64,000 bases of DNA from Ancylobacter vacuolatus (GCF_030813595.1 NZ_JAUSUH010000012.1:1-64000), one strand, 5' to 3'. Positions 43,652 through 53,474 are shown, counted from the stretch's first letter. A program made the numbers and translations. Notes: generated from the sequence alone by a model not told the origin.

Positions 43652-46600
43652 CTAGGCTTGAGCGCCCGCGGGGTTCGCCTCGCCTTCAGCCCGCGCCCTG
43701 CGGCCGGCGAGCCCCATGATGAGGACGAAGAAGACGGGCACGAAGAGCACGGCGAGGACGGTGGCCGAAATCATGCCGCCGAAAAGGCCTGTGCCGAGCG
43801 CGTTCTGGGTCTCGGAGCTCGGTCCTTTGGCGATGACCAGAGGCACGATGCCGAGCGTGAAGGCGAGCGATGTCATGATGATGGGCCGAAGCCGCAGGCG
43901 CGCCGCCTCGACGGCCGCGTCGCCGATCGACCGCCCCTCCGCCACCAGCTTGCGGGCGAACTCCACGATCAGCACCGCATTCTTGGCCGAGAGGCCGATC
44001 AGGGTGATCAGGCCGACCTTGAAGAACACGTCGTTCTCCAGGCCCCGGAGATGCACCGCCGCGACGGCGCCCAGAATCCCGAGCGGAACGACGAGCATCA
44101 CCGAGAGCGGAATGGCCCAGCTCTCGTAGAGGGCGGCGAGCACGAGGAACACGACGACGAAAGAGAGCGCGGCCAGAAGCGGCGCCTGCGCGCCGGACTC
44201 GCGCTCCTGGAAGGACTGGCCCGTCCATTCGACGGCGAAGCCGGCAGGAAGCTGCGCGGCCAACTGCTCGATCTCGTCCATCGCCTTGCCGGTCGACACG
44301 CCGGGCGCAACGTCTCCAGAAATGCTGAGCGAGGGATATCCATTGTAGCGATTGAGCTGCAGCGGGCCGACAGACCATTCGGGCGTCACCATCTCGGACA
44401 GGGAAACCATGCCGCCCTTGTCGTTGCGCACATGCAGCTTCAGGACGTCTTCGACCTGCATGCGGTCCTTCGCCTGCGCCTGCAGAATAACCTGCTGAAG
44501 GCCGCCGGCGCGGGGAAAGTCGTTGACATAGGTCGAGCCCATGGCGGAGGCGAGCATGTCGCTGATCGCCGAAAAGGAGACACCGAGCGCGCCGGCCTTC
44601 TGCCGGTCGACGCGCAGGTTCACGGCGGGCCCGTTCGGCAGCCCATCGACACGGACGTTCCGGAGAAGCCGGCTCTGCCCGGCAAGGGTAACGAGTTTCT
44701 CTGCTGCATCCCGCAATGCCTCAGCGTCGCGGCCCGCGCGGTCCACCAGACGCAGCGCGAGGCCGGACGTGGTGCCCAGCTCGTCGATGGCCGGCGGCTT
44801 CGTGACCACGATCTCGCCTTCCGTCGCCTCCTGCATCGCCTTTTCGGCCGCAGCGATTTCAATGTCGGTGCTGCCGCTCCGCGCCTCGAAATCCCGCAGC
44901 GTGGTGAAGGACATCGCCATGTTGGAGCCGGAGCCGGAGAAGCCGAAGCCGATGATGGAGAGATTGCTGGTGATGTCCGGGCGCGTCGCGGCGTGACGGT
45001 CGAAGCGTTCGACGAGGGCCTGGGTGCGCTCGGCCGACGCGTCGGCCGGCAGTGTAAAAGAGGTCATGAACGTTCCCTGGTCTTCCGACGGAACGAAAGC
45101 GGTCGGCAGCGTGCTGTAGCCGAGCGCCAGTGCGCCAACGAGGACGCCGTAGACCAGCATGACGCGGCCGGTCCGCCTCACGAGCCATGCCGTCCAAGAC
45201 GTGTACCTCCCGGTCAGCCTTTCGAAGCTGCGATTGAACCAGGCAAAGAAACCCTTGCGCTCGTGATGAGGCGCGGCCGGCCTCAGGATCGTGGCACAGA
45301 GCGCGGGCGTCAGGCTGAGGGCCAGGAAGGCCGAGAGCAGGATCGAGACCACGAGCGAGACCGTGAACTGGCGGTAGATCGCGCCGACCGAGCCGTCGGC
45401 GAGGCCCATCGGCAGGAAAACGGCCGTGAGAACCAGAGTGATGCCGATGACCGCGCCCGTGATCTCGCGCATGGCGCGGCGGGTTGCCGCGCGCGGCGAC
45501 AGGCCTTCGGTCACCATCAGCCGCTCGACGTTCTCGACGACGACGATCGCGTCGTCGACGATGATGCCGATCGCCAGCACCATGCCGAACATCGTCAATA
45601 CATTGATCGAGTAGCCGATCACCCACATCACGGCAAAGGTGCCGAGGAGCGCGATCGGCGCGACGATCGCGGGGATCAGCGTGTAGCGGATGTTCTGAAG
45701 GAAAAGCAGCATTATCAGGAACACGAGGACCATGGCCTCGGCGAGAGTCTGCACCACCTTTGCGATCGAGAGCTTCACGAAGGGCGCCGTATCGTAGGAG
45801 ACGGCATAGGCGACGCCTTCCGGCATCGATACGGCGAGTTCCGCAAGGCGCGCGCGGACAGCTTCCGACGTGCTGACGGCATTGGCGCCGGGCGCGAGCT
45901 GAATGGCCGCGGCAGTGGCCGGCTTTCCGCCCTCGAAGATCGAGAAGCCCATAGTCTGGGCGCCGATCTCGACCTTGGCCACGTCGCCGAGCGTCAGCTT
46001 CGAGCCATCGGGGTTGGAGCGCAGCACGATGGCGGAGAATTCCTCGGGCGTTTTCAACTGCCCGTCGAGCCCGAGCGGCACGCTGATCGACTGACCGGGG
46101 ACCCTGGGTGCCTCGCCGAGCCGGCCCGGCGCCACCTGAACGTTCTGGGACTGGATGGCCTGCACGATCTCGGCCATCGAGATCGAATAGGAGATCAGCC
46201 GTGCCGGATCGATCCACACACGCATGGCCGCCTCCGAGCCGAAGGACTGCACGCGGCCGACGCCGGCCACGCGCTTCAGCTCCGGGACGAGGCGGCGGGC
46301 GAGATAGTCGTCAAGCACCAGCGAAGCGGCGCTGCCGCGCTCGGAACGCAGGGATACGATCATCAGGAAGCCCGACGTGACGCCCTCCACGGAGAGGCCC
46401 GCGCGCCGGACAGGCTCGGGCAGGCGCTGCTCGACGGCCTTGAGGCGGTTCTGGACATCGATCTGGGCGAGCTCGGGGTCAGTGCCGGGCTTGAACGTGA
46501 CCGTGATGCTGGCGTTGCCGGTCGAGTCGGAGGACGATTCGAAATAGAGGACGTTCTTCAGGGCTGTCAGTTCGCGCTCGATCGGCGCCGTCACGCTGTC

Positions 46601-46774
46601 GTTGATCGTCTGGGAGCTGGCGCCGGTATAGGTGACGCTAATGCTGATGCTCGGCGGCGCGATCACCGGAAAGCGCGAGACCGGAAGCTGAGGGATCGCG
46701 GCGAGGCCGGCCATCACGATGAAGATCGCGATGACCCAGGCGAAGACGGGGCGCGCTATGAAGAACTGGGGCAT
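43652..46774 (-). CDS. RND efflux pump inner-membrane transporter (HAE1 type)
   Basis: A 1040-residue, 12-helix RND protein of AcrB/AdeB/MexB type. The proton-relay pair Asp407-Asp408 sits in GIIVDDAIVVVENVER at the same positions as in AcrB. The opening FFIARPVFAWVIAIFIVMAG is typical. The two periplasmic porter loops and the C-terminal half repeat are complete. It expels drugs, dyes or detergents from the periplasm using the proton gradient. The membrane-fusion protein gene ends 12 bp upstream, so the two form an operon. No outer-membrane channel gene is next to it, so it may share one. A divergent two-component system is the likely controller. Confidence 0.96.
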   Translation of the reverse strand: MPQFFIARPVFAWVIAIFIVMAGLAAIPQLPVSRFPVIAPPSISISVTYTGASSQTINDSVTAPIERELTALKNVLYFESSSDSTGNASITVTFKPGTDPELAQIDVQNRLKAVEQRLPEPVRRAGLSVEGVTSGFLMIVSLRSERGSAASLVLDDYLARRLVPELKRVAGVGRVQSFGSEAAMRVWIDPARLISYSISMAEIVQAIQSQNVQVAPGRLGEAPRVPGQSISVPLGLDGQLKTPEEFSAIVLRSNPDGSKLTLGDVAKVEIGAQTMGFSIFEGGKPATAAAIQLAPGANAVSTSEAVRARLAELAVSMPEGVAYAVSYDTAPFVKLSIAKVVQTLAEAMVLVFLIMLLFLQNIRYTLIPAIVAPIALLGTFAVMWVIGYSINVLTMFGMVLAIGIIVDDAIVVVENVERLMVTEGLSPRAATRRAMREITGAVIGITLVLTAVFLPMGLADGSVGAIYRQFTVSLVVSILLSAFLALSLTPALCATILRPAAPHHERKGFFAWFNRSFERLTGRYTSWTAWLVRRTGRVMLVYGVLVGALALGYSTLPTAFVPSEDQGTFMTSFTLPADASAERTQALVERFDRHAATRPDITSNLSIIGFGFSGSGSNMAMSFTTLRDFEARSGSTDIEIAAAEKAMQEATEGEIVVTKPPAIDELGTTSGLALRLVDRAGRDAEALRDAAEKLVTLAGQSRLLRNVRVDGLPNGPAVNLRVDRQKAGALGVSFSAISDMLASAMGSTYVNDFPRAGGLQQVILQAQAKDRMQVEDVLKLHVRNDKGGMVSLSEMVTPEWSVGPLQLNRYNGYPSLSISGDVAPGVSTGKAMDEIEQLAAQLPAGFAVEWTGQSFQERESGAQAPLLAALSFVVVFLVLAALYESWAIPLSVMLVVPLGILGAVAAVHLRGLENDVFFKVGLITLIGLSAKNAVLIVEFARKLVAEGRSIGDAAVEAARLRLRPIIMTSLAFTLGIVPLVIAKGPSSETQNALGTGLFGGMISATVLAVLFVPVFFVLIMGLAGRRARAEGEANPAGAQA

Positions 46775-46786
46775 GGACCGGGCTCC

Positions 46787-47980
46787 TCAGCTTTCGGACT
46801 TGGGCGAGGGGCGCTGGTAGGGAACGAGCTCCAGCGGCTGGCCGGCCGCTGTGCGATCCTGCCCCTCGACCACTACGGTCTCGCCTGGCCTCAGGCCTGA
46901 CAGCACGACATATTGCCGTTCCACAAGCGGCCCCAGTTCGACATCGCGGATGCCGGCGGCGTTGTCGCTCCCGATCACCGTGAGCTGGGCCTGTCCCGAC
47001 GGGTCGCGACGCACGGCCTGCTGCGGCACCGTCAAAGCATCGGGGTAGATGGCGCTGGGCACTCTGGCGCGCAGATACATGCCCGGCAGCAACTGCCGAT
47101 GCGGGTTCGGCACCTCCACGCGCATGGCAATACTGCCCGTGCCGGGATCCACAGTACTGTCGGAAAACAATATCTTGCCCGGAAACTCGTAGGGCTTTCC
47201 CGTGATCGTCAGAATCCCGACCGGAAGGACGTCGGCATGCTCGCTGCGGCCAGGATCGAGCCTTTCCTCCAGTTGCTCCCGACGGATGGAGGACTGACGG
47301 ACATCGAGATAGACGCTGTCGATCTGCTGGACCACGGCGAGGGCGGTCGAGGCGCCGACGGAAGCCAAGCTGCCTTCGGTGGTGAGGGCCTGACCGATTC
47401 GACCGGCGATAGGGCTTCGCACTGTCGCATAGGACAGTTCGAGTTCGCGGCGGGTCACATTGGCCCTTGCCTCGGCGACACTTGCGCGTGCTTGCGCCTG
47501 CGCCGCCTTCGCGTCGCCGAGCGCTGCGGCGCTCGTGGCCTGTGACGCCGCCAGCGCCGTGACCCGTTCATGCTTGACCGTGGCATTGACGAGATCGGCC
47601 TCAGCCCGCGCCAGCACGGCCGAGGCGGCCTCGACATCGGCCGCGAACGGCGCGGGATCGATCTGGAACAAGGGCTGGTCCGCGGAAACCTCCGCCCCTT
47701 CCGTGAAGATCACCTTCCGCACGATACCGTTTACTTGCGGACGTATCTCGGCTGTTCGGCGAGCCGATACCCGACCGGGCAGTTCGTCGTAGACGACCAC
47801 CTGACGCGGCTGCACCTTCAGGACGGAGACGCGGATGGCGCCGACGTTTGCTTCCACGCGCCCTTCGGCGGCATCGGATCTCGGGTTTACGGCCCCATCC
47901 GAGCAGGCGACGAGAACCATCGCCGTGGCGGCGATGAGAACAAGTATCAGGGATGGGCGAAGACGCATCATCACGGTCAT
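46787..47980 (-). CDS. RND pump periplasmic adaptor (membrane fusion protein)
   Basis: A 397-residue adaptor with a lipoprotein signal (VLVAC, Cys26), so it is attached to the inner membrane outer leaflet. Order of domains: lipoyl half (GRVSARRTAEIRPQVNGIV), a long alpha hairpin rich in Ala and Lys/Arg (about 110-190), second lipoyl half (TVRSPIAGRIG), beta barrel and membrane-proximal domain. It bridges the RND transporter and an outer-membrane channel. ATG 47980 opens the operon; internal ATGs 9 and 12 bases downstream are possible. Confidence 0.94.
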   Translation of the reverse strand: MTVMMRLRPSLILVLIAATAMVLVACSDGAVNPRSDAAEGRVEANVGAIRVSVLKVQPRQVVVYDELPGRVSARRTAEIRPQVNGIVRKVIFTEGAEVSADQPLFQIDPAPFAADVEAASAVLARAEADLVNATVKHERVTALAASQATSAAALGDAKAAQAQARASVAEARANVTRRELELSYATVRSPIAGRIGQALTTEGSLASVGASTALAVVQQIDSVYLDVRQSSIRREQLEERLDPGRSEHADVLPVGILTITGKPYEFPGKILFSDSTVDPGTGSIAMRVEVPNPHRQLLPGMYLRARVPSAIYPDALTVPQQAVRRDPSGQAQLTVIGSDNAAGIRDVELGPLVERQYVVLSGLRPGETVVVEGQDRTAAGQPLELVPYQRPSPKSES

Positions 47981-48028
47981 CCGTCAAAGCGGTCCTGTCG
48001 CTCCGGGCGACCCCGCCTCTATCGATCC

Positions 48029-48046
48029 GCCGTGTCGATGCCGTGT
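48029..48046. promoter_or_regulatory. Direct repeat GCCGTGT, 11-bp period, in the RND/two-component promoter
   Basis: GCCGTGT at 48029-48035 and 48040-48046 is repeated with an exact 11-bp step in the 154-bp divergent gap. An OmpR-type regulator is encoded at 48135-48818, so this is a candidate site controlling the pump, the regulator, or both. Confidence 0.45.
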
Positions 48047-48134
48047 GGAGGCAATGTTGCGACTTGATGGAGAGGCAGCGAGACCGCTCGACGCACGTGG
48101 CTGCGGATGACATCCATCGTGTTAGGAGACACCC

Positions 48135-48818
48135 ATGACAGCCCTCGTTCTGATTGCTGAAGACGACGACGAGATCGCCGCGATCCTCGACGCCTACCTC
48201 GTGCGCGAAGGATTCCGGACGGTTCGGGCACGAGATGGCCGCACGGCACTCGACCTGCATCTCGCTCTGAAGCCGGACCTTGTCCTTCTCGACGTTACGA
48301 TGCCCCGCCTCGACGGATGGGAGGTGCTGGCCGAGTTGCGACGCCGCGGAAGCACGCCCGCCATCATGATCACCGCCCTCGACCAGGACATTGACCGTAT
48401 TCAGGGGCTGCGCATCGGGGCGGACGACTATGTCGTGAAACCCTTCAATCCGATCGAGGTCGTGGCACGCGCGAAGGCCGTCCTTCGCCGCTCGGGACTT
48501 GCAACGGCGGCGGGCGTCCTGCGGGTCGGCGATCTCACGATCGACCTCGATGCCTATCAGGCAAGCCTGGGCGCCGGCGCCGAGGCGATCCCGCTCGTCT
48601 TGACGCTCTCCGAGTTCCGCATCCTCGCTCACATGGCCCGAAACCCGGCGAAGGTCTTCACCAGAAGCGAACTGGTCGATGCGTGCCTGCCAGGTTCAAA
48701 CGCGCTCGACCGCACTGTGGACAGCCACCTCAGCAAGCTGCGCAAGAAGCTCGAGCAGGCTGGCGCTGTGGGCTTGCTGCCCGGCGTGCGCGGCGTGGGC
48801 TACCGGCTGACGGCATGA
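48135..48818 (+). CDS. OmpR-family response regulator (BaeR/AdeR-like)
   Basis: A 227-residue regulator. Receiver: acidic pocket AEDDD, Asp53 in LLDVTMPRLDG, Thr in MITALD, Lys in YVVKPF. Winged helix ending LPGVRGVGYRLTA. TAGGAGAC precedes ATG 48135. It is divergent from the RND operon and followed at once by its kinase gene (ATG 48820), the same arrangement as AdeRS-AdeAB and BaeSR-MdtABC. It likely controls the pump. Confidence 0.93.
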   Translation: MTALVLIAEDDDEIAAILDAYLVREGFRTVRARDGRTALDLHLALKPDLVLLDVTMPRLDGWEVLAELRRRGSTPAIMITALDQDIDRIQGLRIGADDYVVKPFNPIEVVARAKAVLRRSGLATAAGVLRVGDLTIDLDAYQASLGAGAEAIPLVLTLSEFRILAHMARNPAKVFTRSELVDACLPGSNALDRTVDSHLSKLRKKLEQAGAVGLLPGVRGVGYRLTA

Positions 48819-48819
48819 C

Positions 48820-49905
48820 ATGATGGCCCCCCGTACCGGATTGAGCCGGCAGATTCTCATCGCCATGTCGGCGATCACCGTGACGGCCGGACTTCTGGTC
48901 TTCTTTGGGACCTATCTTGCTTACACGGCGATCGTCGCGTTCTACCCTATGCCGGACGCCGACGGGTCGCTGACGCTGACCGATCTCCTGATCGTCGGCG
49001 GGGTGATCATCATTACACTGCCCATCGCGGCCCTGATTTCCTTCCGTCTCGCGCGCCGGATCCTGGAGCCCCTGGAGTCGCTTGCCGAGAACGCACGACG
49101 CATCACGGCGGGTGACCTGACCGCCCGCGCGCGGGTCGGCGATCGCGCCCTTGGCGAGACGGCCGCCCTGATCGACGACTTCAACACGATGGCGCAGCGC
49201 CTGCAGGACATGGCCGCCGACATGGCCCTGTGGAACGCGACCATCGCACACGAGTTGCGCACGCCGCTCACCATTCTGAAGGGGCGCCTGAAGGGCATGA
49301 TCGATGGAGTGTTCGAGCCGGACGAAAGCTCGCTTTCTGCACTGGTTCTGCAGGTGGATGGGCTGGCCCGGCTGGTGGAGGATCTGCGGACCGTGACGCT
49401 CGCCGACAGCGGTCATCTGGACCTGCGCATCCAGCCCATTCGTCTCGCACCGGAAATCGAGCAGATGGCCGAGCTGATGGCGCACGACCTGAGCACCAGC
49501 GGCTTCCAACTTGATCTCGATCTCGCCGACGTCGTCGTTGACGCCGATGCAACACGCATCCGCCAGGCCCTGCTGGCTCTCGTCACCAACGCGCGGCGCT
49601 ATTCGGTTCGGGGCACGATAACGATCTCGCTGGCTGAGGAGGACGGGGAAATCCGGTTGGGTGTCGCCGATGAGGGGCCGGGACTTTCGCCCGGGATGAC
49701 GACCCGTGTCTTCGATCCTTTCGTGCGGGGCGAGCCGGCCCGCTCGCCGGACATGAGCGGCAACGGACTCGGCCTGTCAGTGGTGCGCGCGATCGTGGAG
49801 GCGCATGGCGGTCGACTTCGCTACCGTGGCGCGCCGGGGGGCGGCGCGCTGTTCGAGATGATTTTTGTGAAGGCAAATCGTTCTCCCGCAGCACACGATG
49901 CGTAA
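48820..49905 (+). CDS. Sensor histidine kinase (BaeS/AdeS-like)
   Basis: A 361-residue membrane kinase with a very short periplasmic loop: helix 1 at about 11-37 and helix 2 at about 55-75, then HAMP (about 75-130), DHp with ATIAHELRTPLTILKGRLKG (His144) and CATPase with GPGLSPG and GNGLGLSVV. The compact sensor suggests detection within the membrane, as for BaeS/AdeS. ATG 48820 lies one base after the regulator stop. The partner regulator is clear from the arrangement; the signal is unknown. Confidence 0.92.
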   Translation: MMAPRTGLSRQILIAMSAITVTAGLLVFFGTYLAYTAIVAFYPMPDADGSLTLTDLLIVGGVIIITLPIAALISFRLARRILEPLESLAENARRITAGDLTARARVGDRALGETAALIDDFNTMAQRLQDMAADMALWNATIAHELRTPLTILKGRLKGMIDGVFEPDESSLSALVLQVDGLARLVEDLRTVTLADSGHLDLRIQPIRLAPEIEQMAELMAHDLSTSGFQLDLDLADVVVDADATRIRQALLALVTNARRYSVRGTITISLAEEDGEIRLGVADEGPGLSPGMTTRVFDPFVRGEPARSPDMSGNGLGLSVVRAIVEAHGGRLRYRGAPGGGALFEMIFVKANRSPAAHDA

Positions 49906-49920
49906 CGGGTGCGCTGCGGG
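49885..49920. terminator. Hairpin between the kinase and cytochrome b561 genes
   Basis: CCCGCAGC (49885-49892) and GCTGCGGG (49913-49920) pair across the kinase stop codon, with CAC/GTG extending the stem inside. The genes are convergent, so it can end both transcripts. Confidence 0.45.
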
Positions 49921-49935
49921 GAACCGCGGCGCATT

Positions 49936-50505
49936 TCAAAGCATGCGTGGGAGAACGTCGGTCTCTCCGCCCTTGTCCTCAAGCCGGTGCTTCAGGGTGC
50001 CCGCTACGTGCAGAACGATGAGGGCCAGCAGGAGATAGGCGCTGTACTCGTGCAGCGCCTGAAACACCGCGAAGGCCGCATCGCTCTTCGGCAGGATCTC
50101 CGGCACATGCGAGAGGAAGAAGAACGGCACGCCGTCGCTGTCCGGGAAGCTGCTCGACATGGCGTAGCCCAGCAGCGGAGTGAGGAGCGTCAAAGCGACA
50201 AGCATCCGGTGAATGCCGTGGGAGAGCCATTTTTCCCAAGGTTTCAGAGCCTCTGGCTCATGTGGCAGCACCGCACGGTACCGCCAGCGCAGCGTGAGAT
50301 GCAGCAGCGCCAGTAGCCAGACCAGGATTCCGAATTGCTTATGGTTGGGATACAAGATGCCGGCGGTGGGATCGTATTCGGCGCGGCCGGTCATATACCA
50401 GCCACACGCGATCAACCCCAGGATCAGAACTGCTCGCAGCCAGTGCAGGATGCGGATCGACACCGGATATCGGACACTGCGGCGTATTCGGAGCACTTCG
50501 GTCAT
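49936..50505 (-). CDS. Cytochrome b561 (YodB/YceJ-type)
   Basis: A 189-residue, four-helix cytochrome. Candidate haem ligands: His in RILHWLRAVL (helix 1), His in NHKQFG (helix 2), His in the HGIHRML loop and His in the final helix (LIVLHVAGTLKHRL). It belongs to the CybB-like family that oxidises ubiquinol or passes electrons to superoxide or a periplasmic acceptor. ATG 50505 has AAGGA about 8 bases upstream; ATG 50565 would add 20 residues without homology. It is on the same strand as the export operon but 190 bp past its end, so it is probably separate. Confidence 0.88.
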   Translation of the reverse strand: MTEVLRIRRSVRYPVSIRILHWLRAVLILGLIACGWYMTGRAEYDPTAGILYPNHKQFGILVWLLALLHLTLRWRYRAVLPHEPEALKPWEKWLSHGIHRMLVALTLLTPLLGYAMSSSFPDSDGVPFFFLSHVPEILPKSDAAFAVFQALHEYSAYLLLALIVLHVAGTLKHRLEDKGGETDVLPRML

Positions 50506-50694
50506 GCAGCTATCCTTGTTCGGCCGGCTCCCTGCCGACACCCGTTTCGGTGAGACCTTATCCATCGAAGATCGAGGCTGCGTGCAGGTTGTGTGGAGGT
50601 CGCGTGGATCGCGCCCGCCATCGGTTCGGATGGCGCTTCCAAACGGTCGAACGCGATCTGCTGGCTCCTGCGCCTGGTTGCCCCCCCGGCCGCG

Positions 50695-51627
50695 TCACGA
50701 CGAGGGGCGCTTGAACCGCACATATACACGCTGCCCCACCAGAAACGCGTCGCTGGCATCCAGGGAAACGATGCAGTCGGCCACGCGCACGTCCACCCGC
50801 TCGGCCACATTCTCATTGGAGCGACGGGTATCGAGGAACTGCCCCACCCGCAGCACCCGCCCAACAGTGGTCACGCGTTCATCACTCTCCGACACGATCT
50901 CGGCCTCAAGACCGGCCCTGATCTGGCGGACAAACTGCTCCTGGATCTCCGCCCGCACCACCAAGGGCGCATCCGGCAGGATGACGAACATCTCGGTGAG
51001 GGCCGCAGCCAAGACCGTATCCCCGCGCTTCACCGCGCGGCGCACCACCTCGCCGTCCAGAGCGGCGCGGATCTGGCGCTGGTCGAGCTCGAAGCGCGCG
51101 ATGCCCAGTCTGGTCGTGGCAGCGGCAACCGCCGCCTCGGTCAATCGCACGTCAGCCGTTCCCGCCGCCAGCGCGGCTTCGGCTTCGTCCAGAGCCTGAG
51201 GGGTGATGGCCTGGGCTTTCGCGGCGCGGCGCAACCGTTCCACCTGACGGGCCTGTCCGTCGCGCCGGGCCTGGGCGGCCGATAAACGCGCCTGAGCTTC
51301 CGCTTGCTCCGCCACGGCGGCCTGAACGGCAAAGTCGGCCGCGCGTTCGTCCAGCACGGCCAGTACATCGCCAGCCTTGACCGGCTGGCCTTCCGTGACC
51401 CGCACCTCGCGCACGATCCCGTCACGCGCTGCGAGGACGCGGGAGAGGCCGCCGTCCACCTCCACCCGCCCGCGCCCCACCGCGATCACCGGAGACTGAG
51501 ACAGAATGGCCGCAGGGTCCGATTCTCCGGCGGCGGGGGACAGCAAGGCCGCCAGTCCGGCCCCGAGGGAGAAGAACAGCAGGAGGCCCAGCGTTCCGGC
51601 AGCAATGAGAGACCAACTGCGCATCAT
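50695..51627 (-). CDS. HlyD-type membrane fusion protein for the MacB-like ABC pump
   Basis: A 310-residue adaptor with one N-terminal helix (about 5-30). A lipoyl half (VEVDGGLSRVLAARDGIV), an alpha hairpin of about 110 residues with Ala/Gln/Arg heptads, the second lipoyl half (RAALDGEVVRRAVKRGDTV) and a barrel follow. It should link the ABC permease to the outer-membrane protein encoded two genes upstream. Its ATG overlaps the stop of the ATPase gene by 4 bases, the last gene of the operon running from the phosphatase. Confidence 0.88.
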   Translation of the reverse strand: MMRSWSLIAAGTLGLLLFFSLGAGLAALLSPAAGESDPAAILSQSPVIAVGRGRVEVDGGLSRVLAARDGIVREVRVTEGQPVKAGDVLAVLDERAADFAVQAAVAEQAEAQARLSAAQARRDGQARQVERLRRAAKAQAITPQALDEAEAALAAGTADVRLTEAAVAAATTRLGIARFELDQRQIRAALDGEVVRRAVKRGDTVLAAALTEMFVILPDAPLVVRAEIQEQFVRQIRAGLEAEIVSESDERVTTVGRVLRVGQFLDTRRSNENVAERVDVRVADCIVSLDASDAFLVGQRVYVRFKRPSS

Positions 51628-52337
51628 AGGGGCTCCATGGGTTCGGAATGAGCCGGGCGACGGTCCCGCAGCAGGCGCCCGTCCTCCATTTCCAGCACGC
51701 GGTCCGCGCGTGCGATCAGGCGTGGGTCATGCGACACGCAGGCGACGACCGCGCCGGTGGCATGGGCGATCCGCCGCAACAGGTCGGTGACGGTGCCGCC
51801 ATTGGTGCTGTCGAGGGCGCTGGTGGGCTCGTCCGCGAACAGGAGCGACGGTCGCTTGACCAGCGCGCGCGCAATAGCCACCCGCTGCTTCTCGCCACCG
51901 GAGAGTTCTGCCGGCCGCAGGTGCCGACGATGCCACAGGCCCACCATGTCGAGAGCCTCGGCGGCCCGCCGGGCCGCCCGATCCTGCGGCACCTTCAGAT
52001 AGTCGAGCGGGATCTGCACCTGCTCCAGCGCGGTCAGGGCCGGGAACAGATTGAACCCCTGGAAGACGAAGCCACAATGGGCGAGGCGAAACGCGTCGCG
52101 CTCGGCATCGCTGAGCGCGCTCAGCTCAACGCCGGCGGCATACACGGTGCCGCTGTCCGGGCGGCTCAACCCGCTCATCAGCGAGAGCAATGTACTCTTG
52201 CCGCACCCGGATGGCCCGATGATGAGCGAAAGCTCTCCGGCCCACAGGTCCAGCGAGACGTCCCGCAGGGCATCGGTGCGGATGTTTTGCACCGTGTAGG
52301 ATTTGGAAAGCATCCGCGCGCTCAGATTCGCCTCCAT
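51624..52337 (-). CDS. ABC transporter ATP-binding subunit (LolD/MacB type)
   Basis: A 237-residue ATPase. Walker A GPSGCGKSTLL, signature LSGGEKQRVAIARAL, Walker B LLFADEPTSALD and the switch His in ACVSHD are intact. It belongs to the MacB/LolD (MJ0796) group that pairs with FtsX-like permeases and drives periplasmic mechanotransmission rather than simple import. It overlaps the membrane-fusion gene and is 3 bp from the permease gene. Confidence 0.94.
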   Translation of the reverse strand: MEANLSARMLSKSYTVQNIRTDALRDVSLDLWAGELSLIIGPSGCGKSTLLSLMSGLSRPDSGTVYAAGVELSALSDAERDAFRLAHCGFVFQGFNLFPALTALEQVQIPLDYLKVPQDRAARRAAEALDMVGLWHRRHLRPAELSGGEKQRVAIARALVKRPSLLFADEPTSALDSTNGGTVTDLLRRIAHATGAVVACVSHDPRLIARADRVLEMEDGRLLRDRRPAHSEPMEPL

Positions 52338-52340
52338 GGT

Positions 52341-53474
52341 TCAGCGCAACAGGGCGGCGGGGTCGGCGTGGCGCAGCCGGCGCAGGGCCAGCAGGCCGGC
52401 GACAAGCGCCACCGAGAGGACCACGGCGGCGGAGAACAGCATCATGCCCGCCCGCAGCTCGAAAGGGATGTCGTTCAGCCGTGCCAGCGCGGCAGCCAGA
52501 AGACTGCACACCAGCCCCATGCCGAGACCCACCGCACCGACCCAGCCGGATTGCTCGATCACGATCTTGCGCAACTCGGGAAACGAGACCCCCAGCGCCC
52601 GCAGGGTGGCATATTGGGTGATGGAGGCGGCCACGGCCGCCATCAGCGTCTGGCTCGTGATGAGCGTGCCTACCAGCATCGCAATGACGGTGGCAAAGAC
52701 GAAGCCGATGCCCGCCCCGGATTCCAGCAGCCAGTAGCGCACCGAGAGGCCGGCCAGTTCCCCGGCGGTCCAGATCTCGAAGCCGGCGCTTCCCGGGATG
52801 GACGACAGATGGGCATGCACCGCCGAAATGTTCCGGGGCTCCGGCACCTTCGCCAGATAATAGGTCACGCTGTCAGAGGCGGAAATCGCGCTGTCCAGCA
52901 TCCGCGCCGTACCCAGGGAGGCCACCACATTGACCCCGCCCATGGCGCGCAGGTTGCGCGTGGTTCCCACGACGCGGACCAGATGGCCATTGATCTCGGC
53001 CTTCTGGCCGATATCCGTCGCCAGCTTGTCGAGATCGGTTTCGTCCACCAGCACCGCACCCGGCTCCTGGAGCAGAACGCGCACCGGCGGCGACATCGCT
53101 TTGCTCAGGCCCACCCCATCCGGGCGCGGGTCGATGCCCACCAGGGTGACGCTGGTGCCGCCGCCCCGGGCGCCGCGCCAGTCGCCAGCGCCGAGCAGCA
53201 GGGCTTCGACCCGGGCGATGCGCGGGTCCATGTACAGGTTCGCGGCGATGCCGGGATCGATGGCGCGCCCGAGATCTGCGCTCTGCGTCCCCGGAAAGCC
53301 GATCCAGAGGTCGGCACCGGACTGGGTGACATAAAGCGCGTTGGCGCTGACAATGCCGAGCAGCAGCGCCCCCTGAACGATCATGAGAACGCCGGAAAAG
53401 GCCACCGAAATGGTGGCCGGCAGGAACCGGCGCCATTCATACACAAGGATTCTGCGGGCCAGGGGCACAGCCAT
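52341..53474 (-). CDS. FtsX-like ABC permease
   Basis: A 377-residue four-helix permease of the MacB/FtsX family: helix 1 about 18-40, a large periplasmic domain (about 45-245), and three C-terminal helices, one with AASITQYATLRALGVSFPEL, a typical coupling-helix segment. ATG 53474 overlaps the stop of the outer-membrane protein gene (TGATG), fixing the start. Together with the ATPase and HlyD-like protein it makes a tripartite-type pump. Confidence 0.9.
   Translation of the reverse strand: MAVPLARRILVYEWRRFLPATISVAFSGVLMIVQGALLLGIVSANALYVTQSGADLWIGFPGTQSADLGRAIDPGIAANLYMDPRIARVEALLLGAGDWRGARGGGTSVTLVGIDPRPDGVGLSKAMSPPVRVLLQEPGAVLVDETDLDKLATDIGQKAEINGHLVRVVGTTRNLRAMGGVNVVASLGTARMLDSAISASDSVTYYLAKVPEPRNISAVHAHLSSIPGSAGFEIWTAGELAGLSVRYWLLESGAGIGFVFATVIAMLVGTLITSQTLMAAVAASITQYATLRALGVSFPELRKIVIEQSGWVGAVGLGMGLVCSLLAAALARLNDIPFELRAGMMLFSAAVVLSVALVAGLLALRRLRHADPAALLR

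Noticed and set aside
43496..46900. A plus-strand open frame of over 1100 codons opposite the RND pump gene
   Set aside because: The RND reading has the full family motifs including Asp407-Asp408. The plus frame is low-complexity and mirrors codon bias only.
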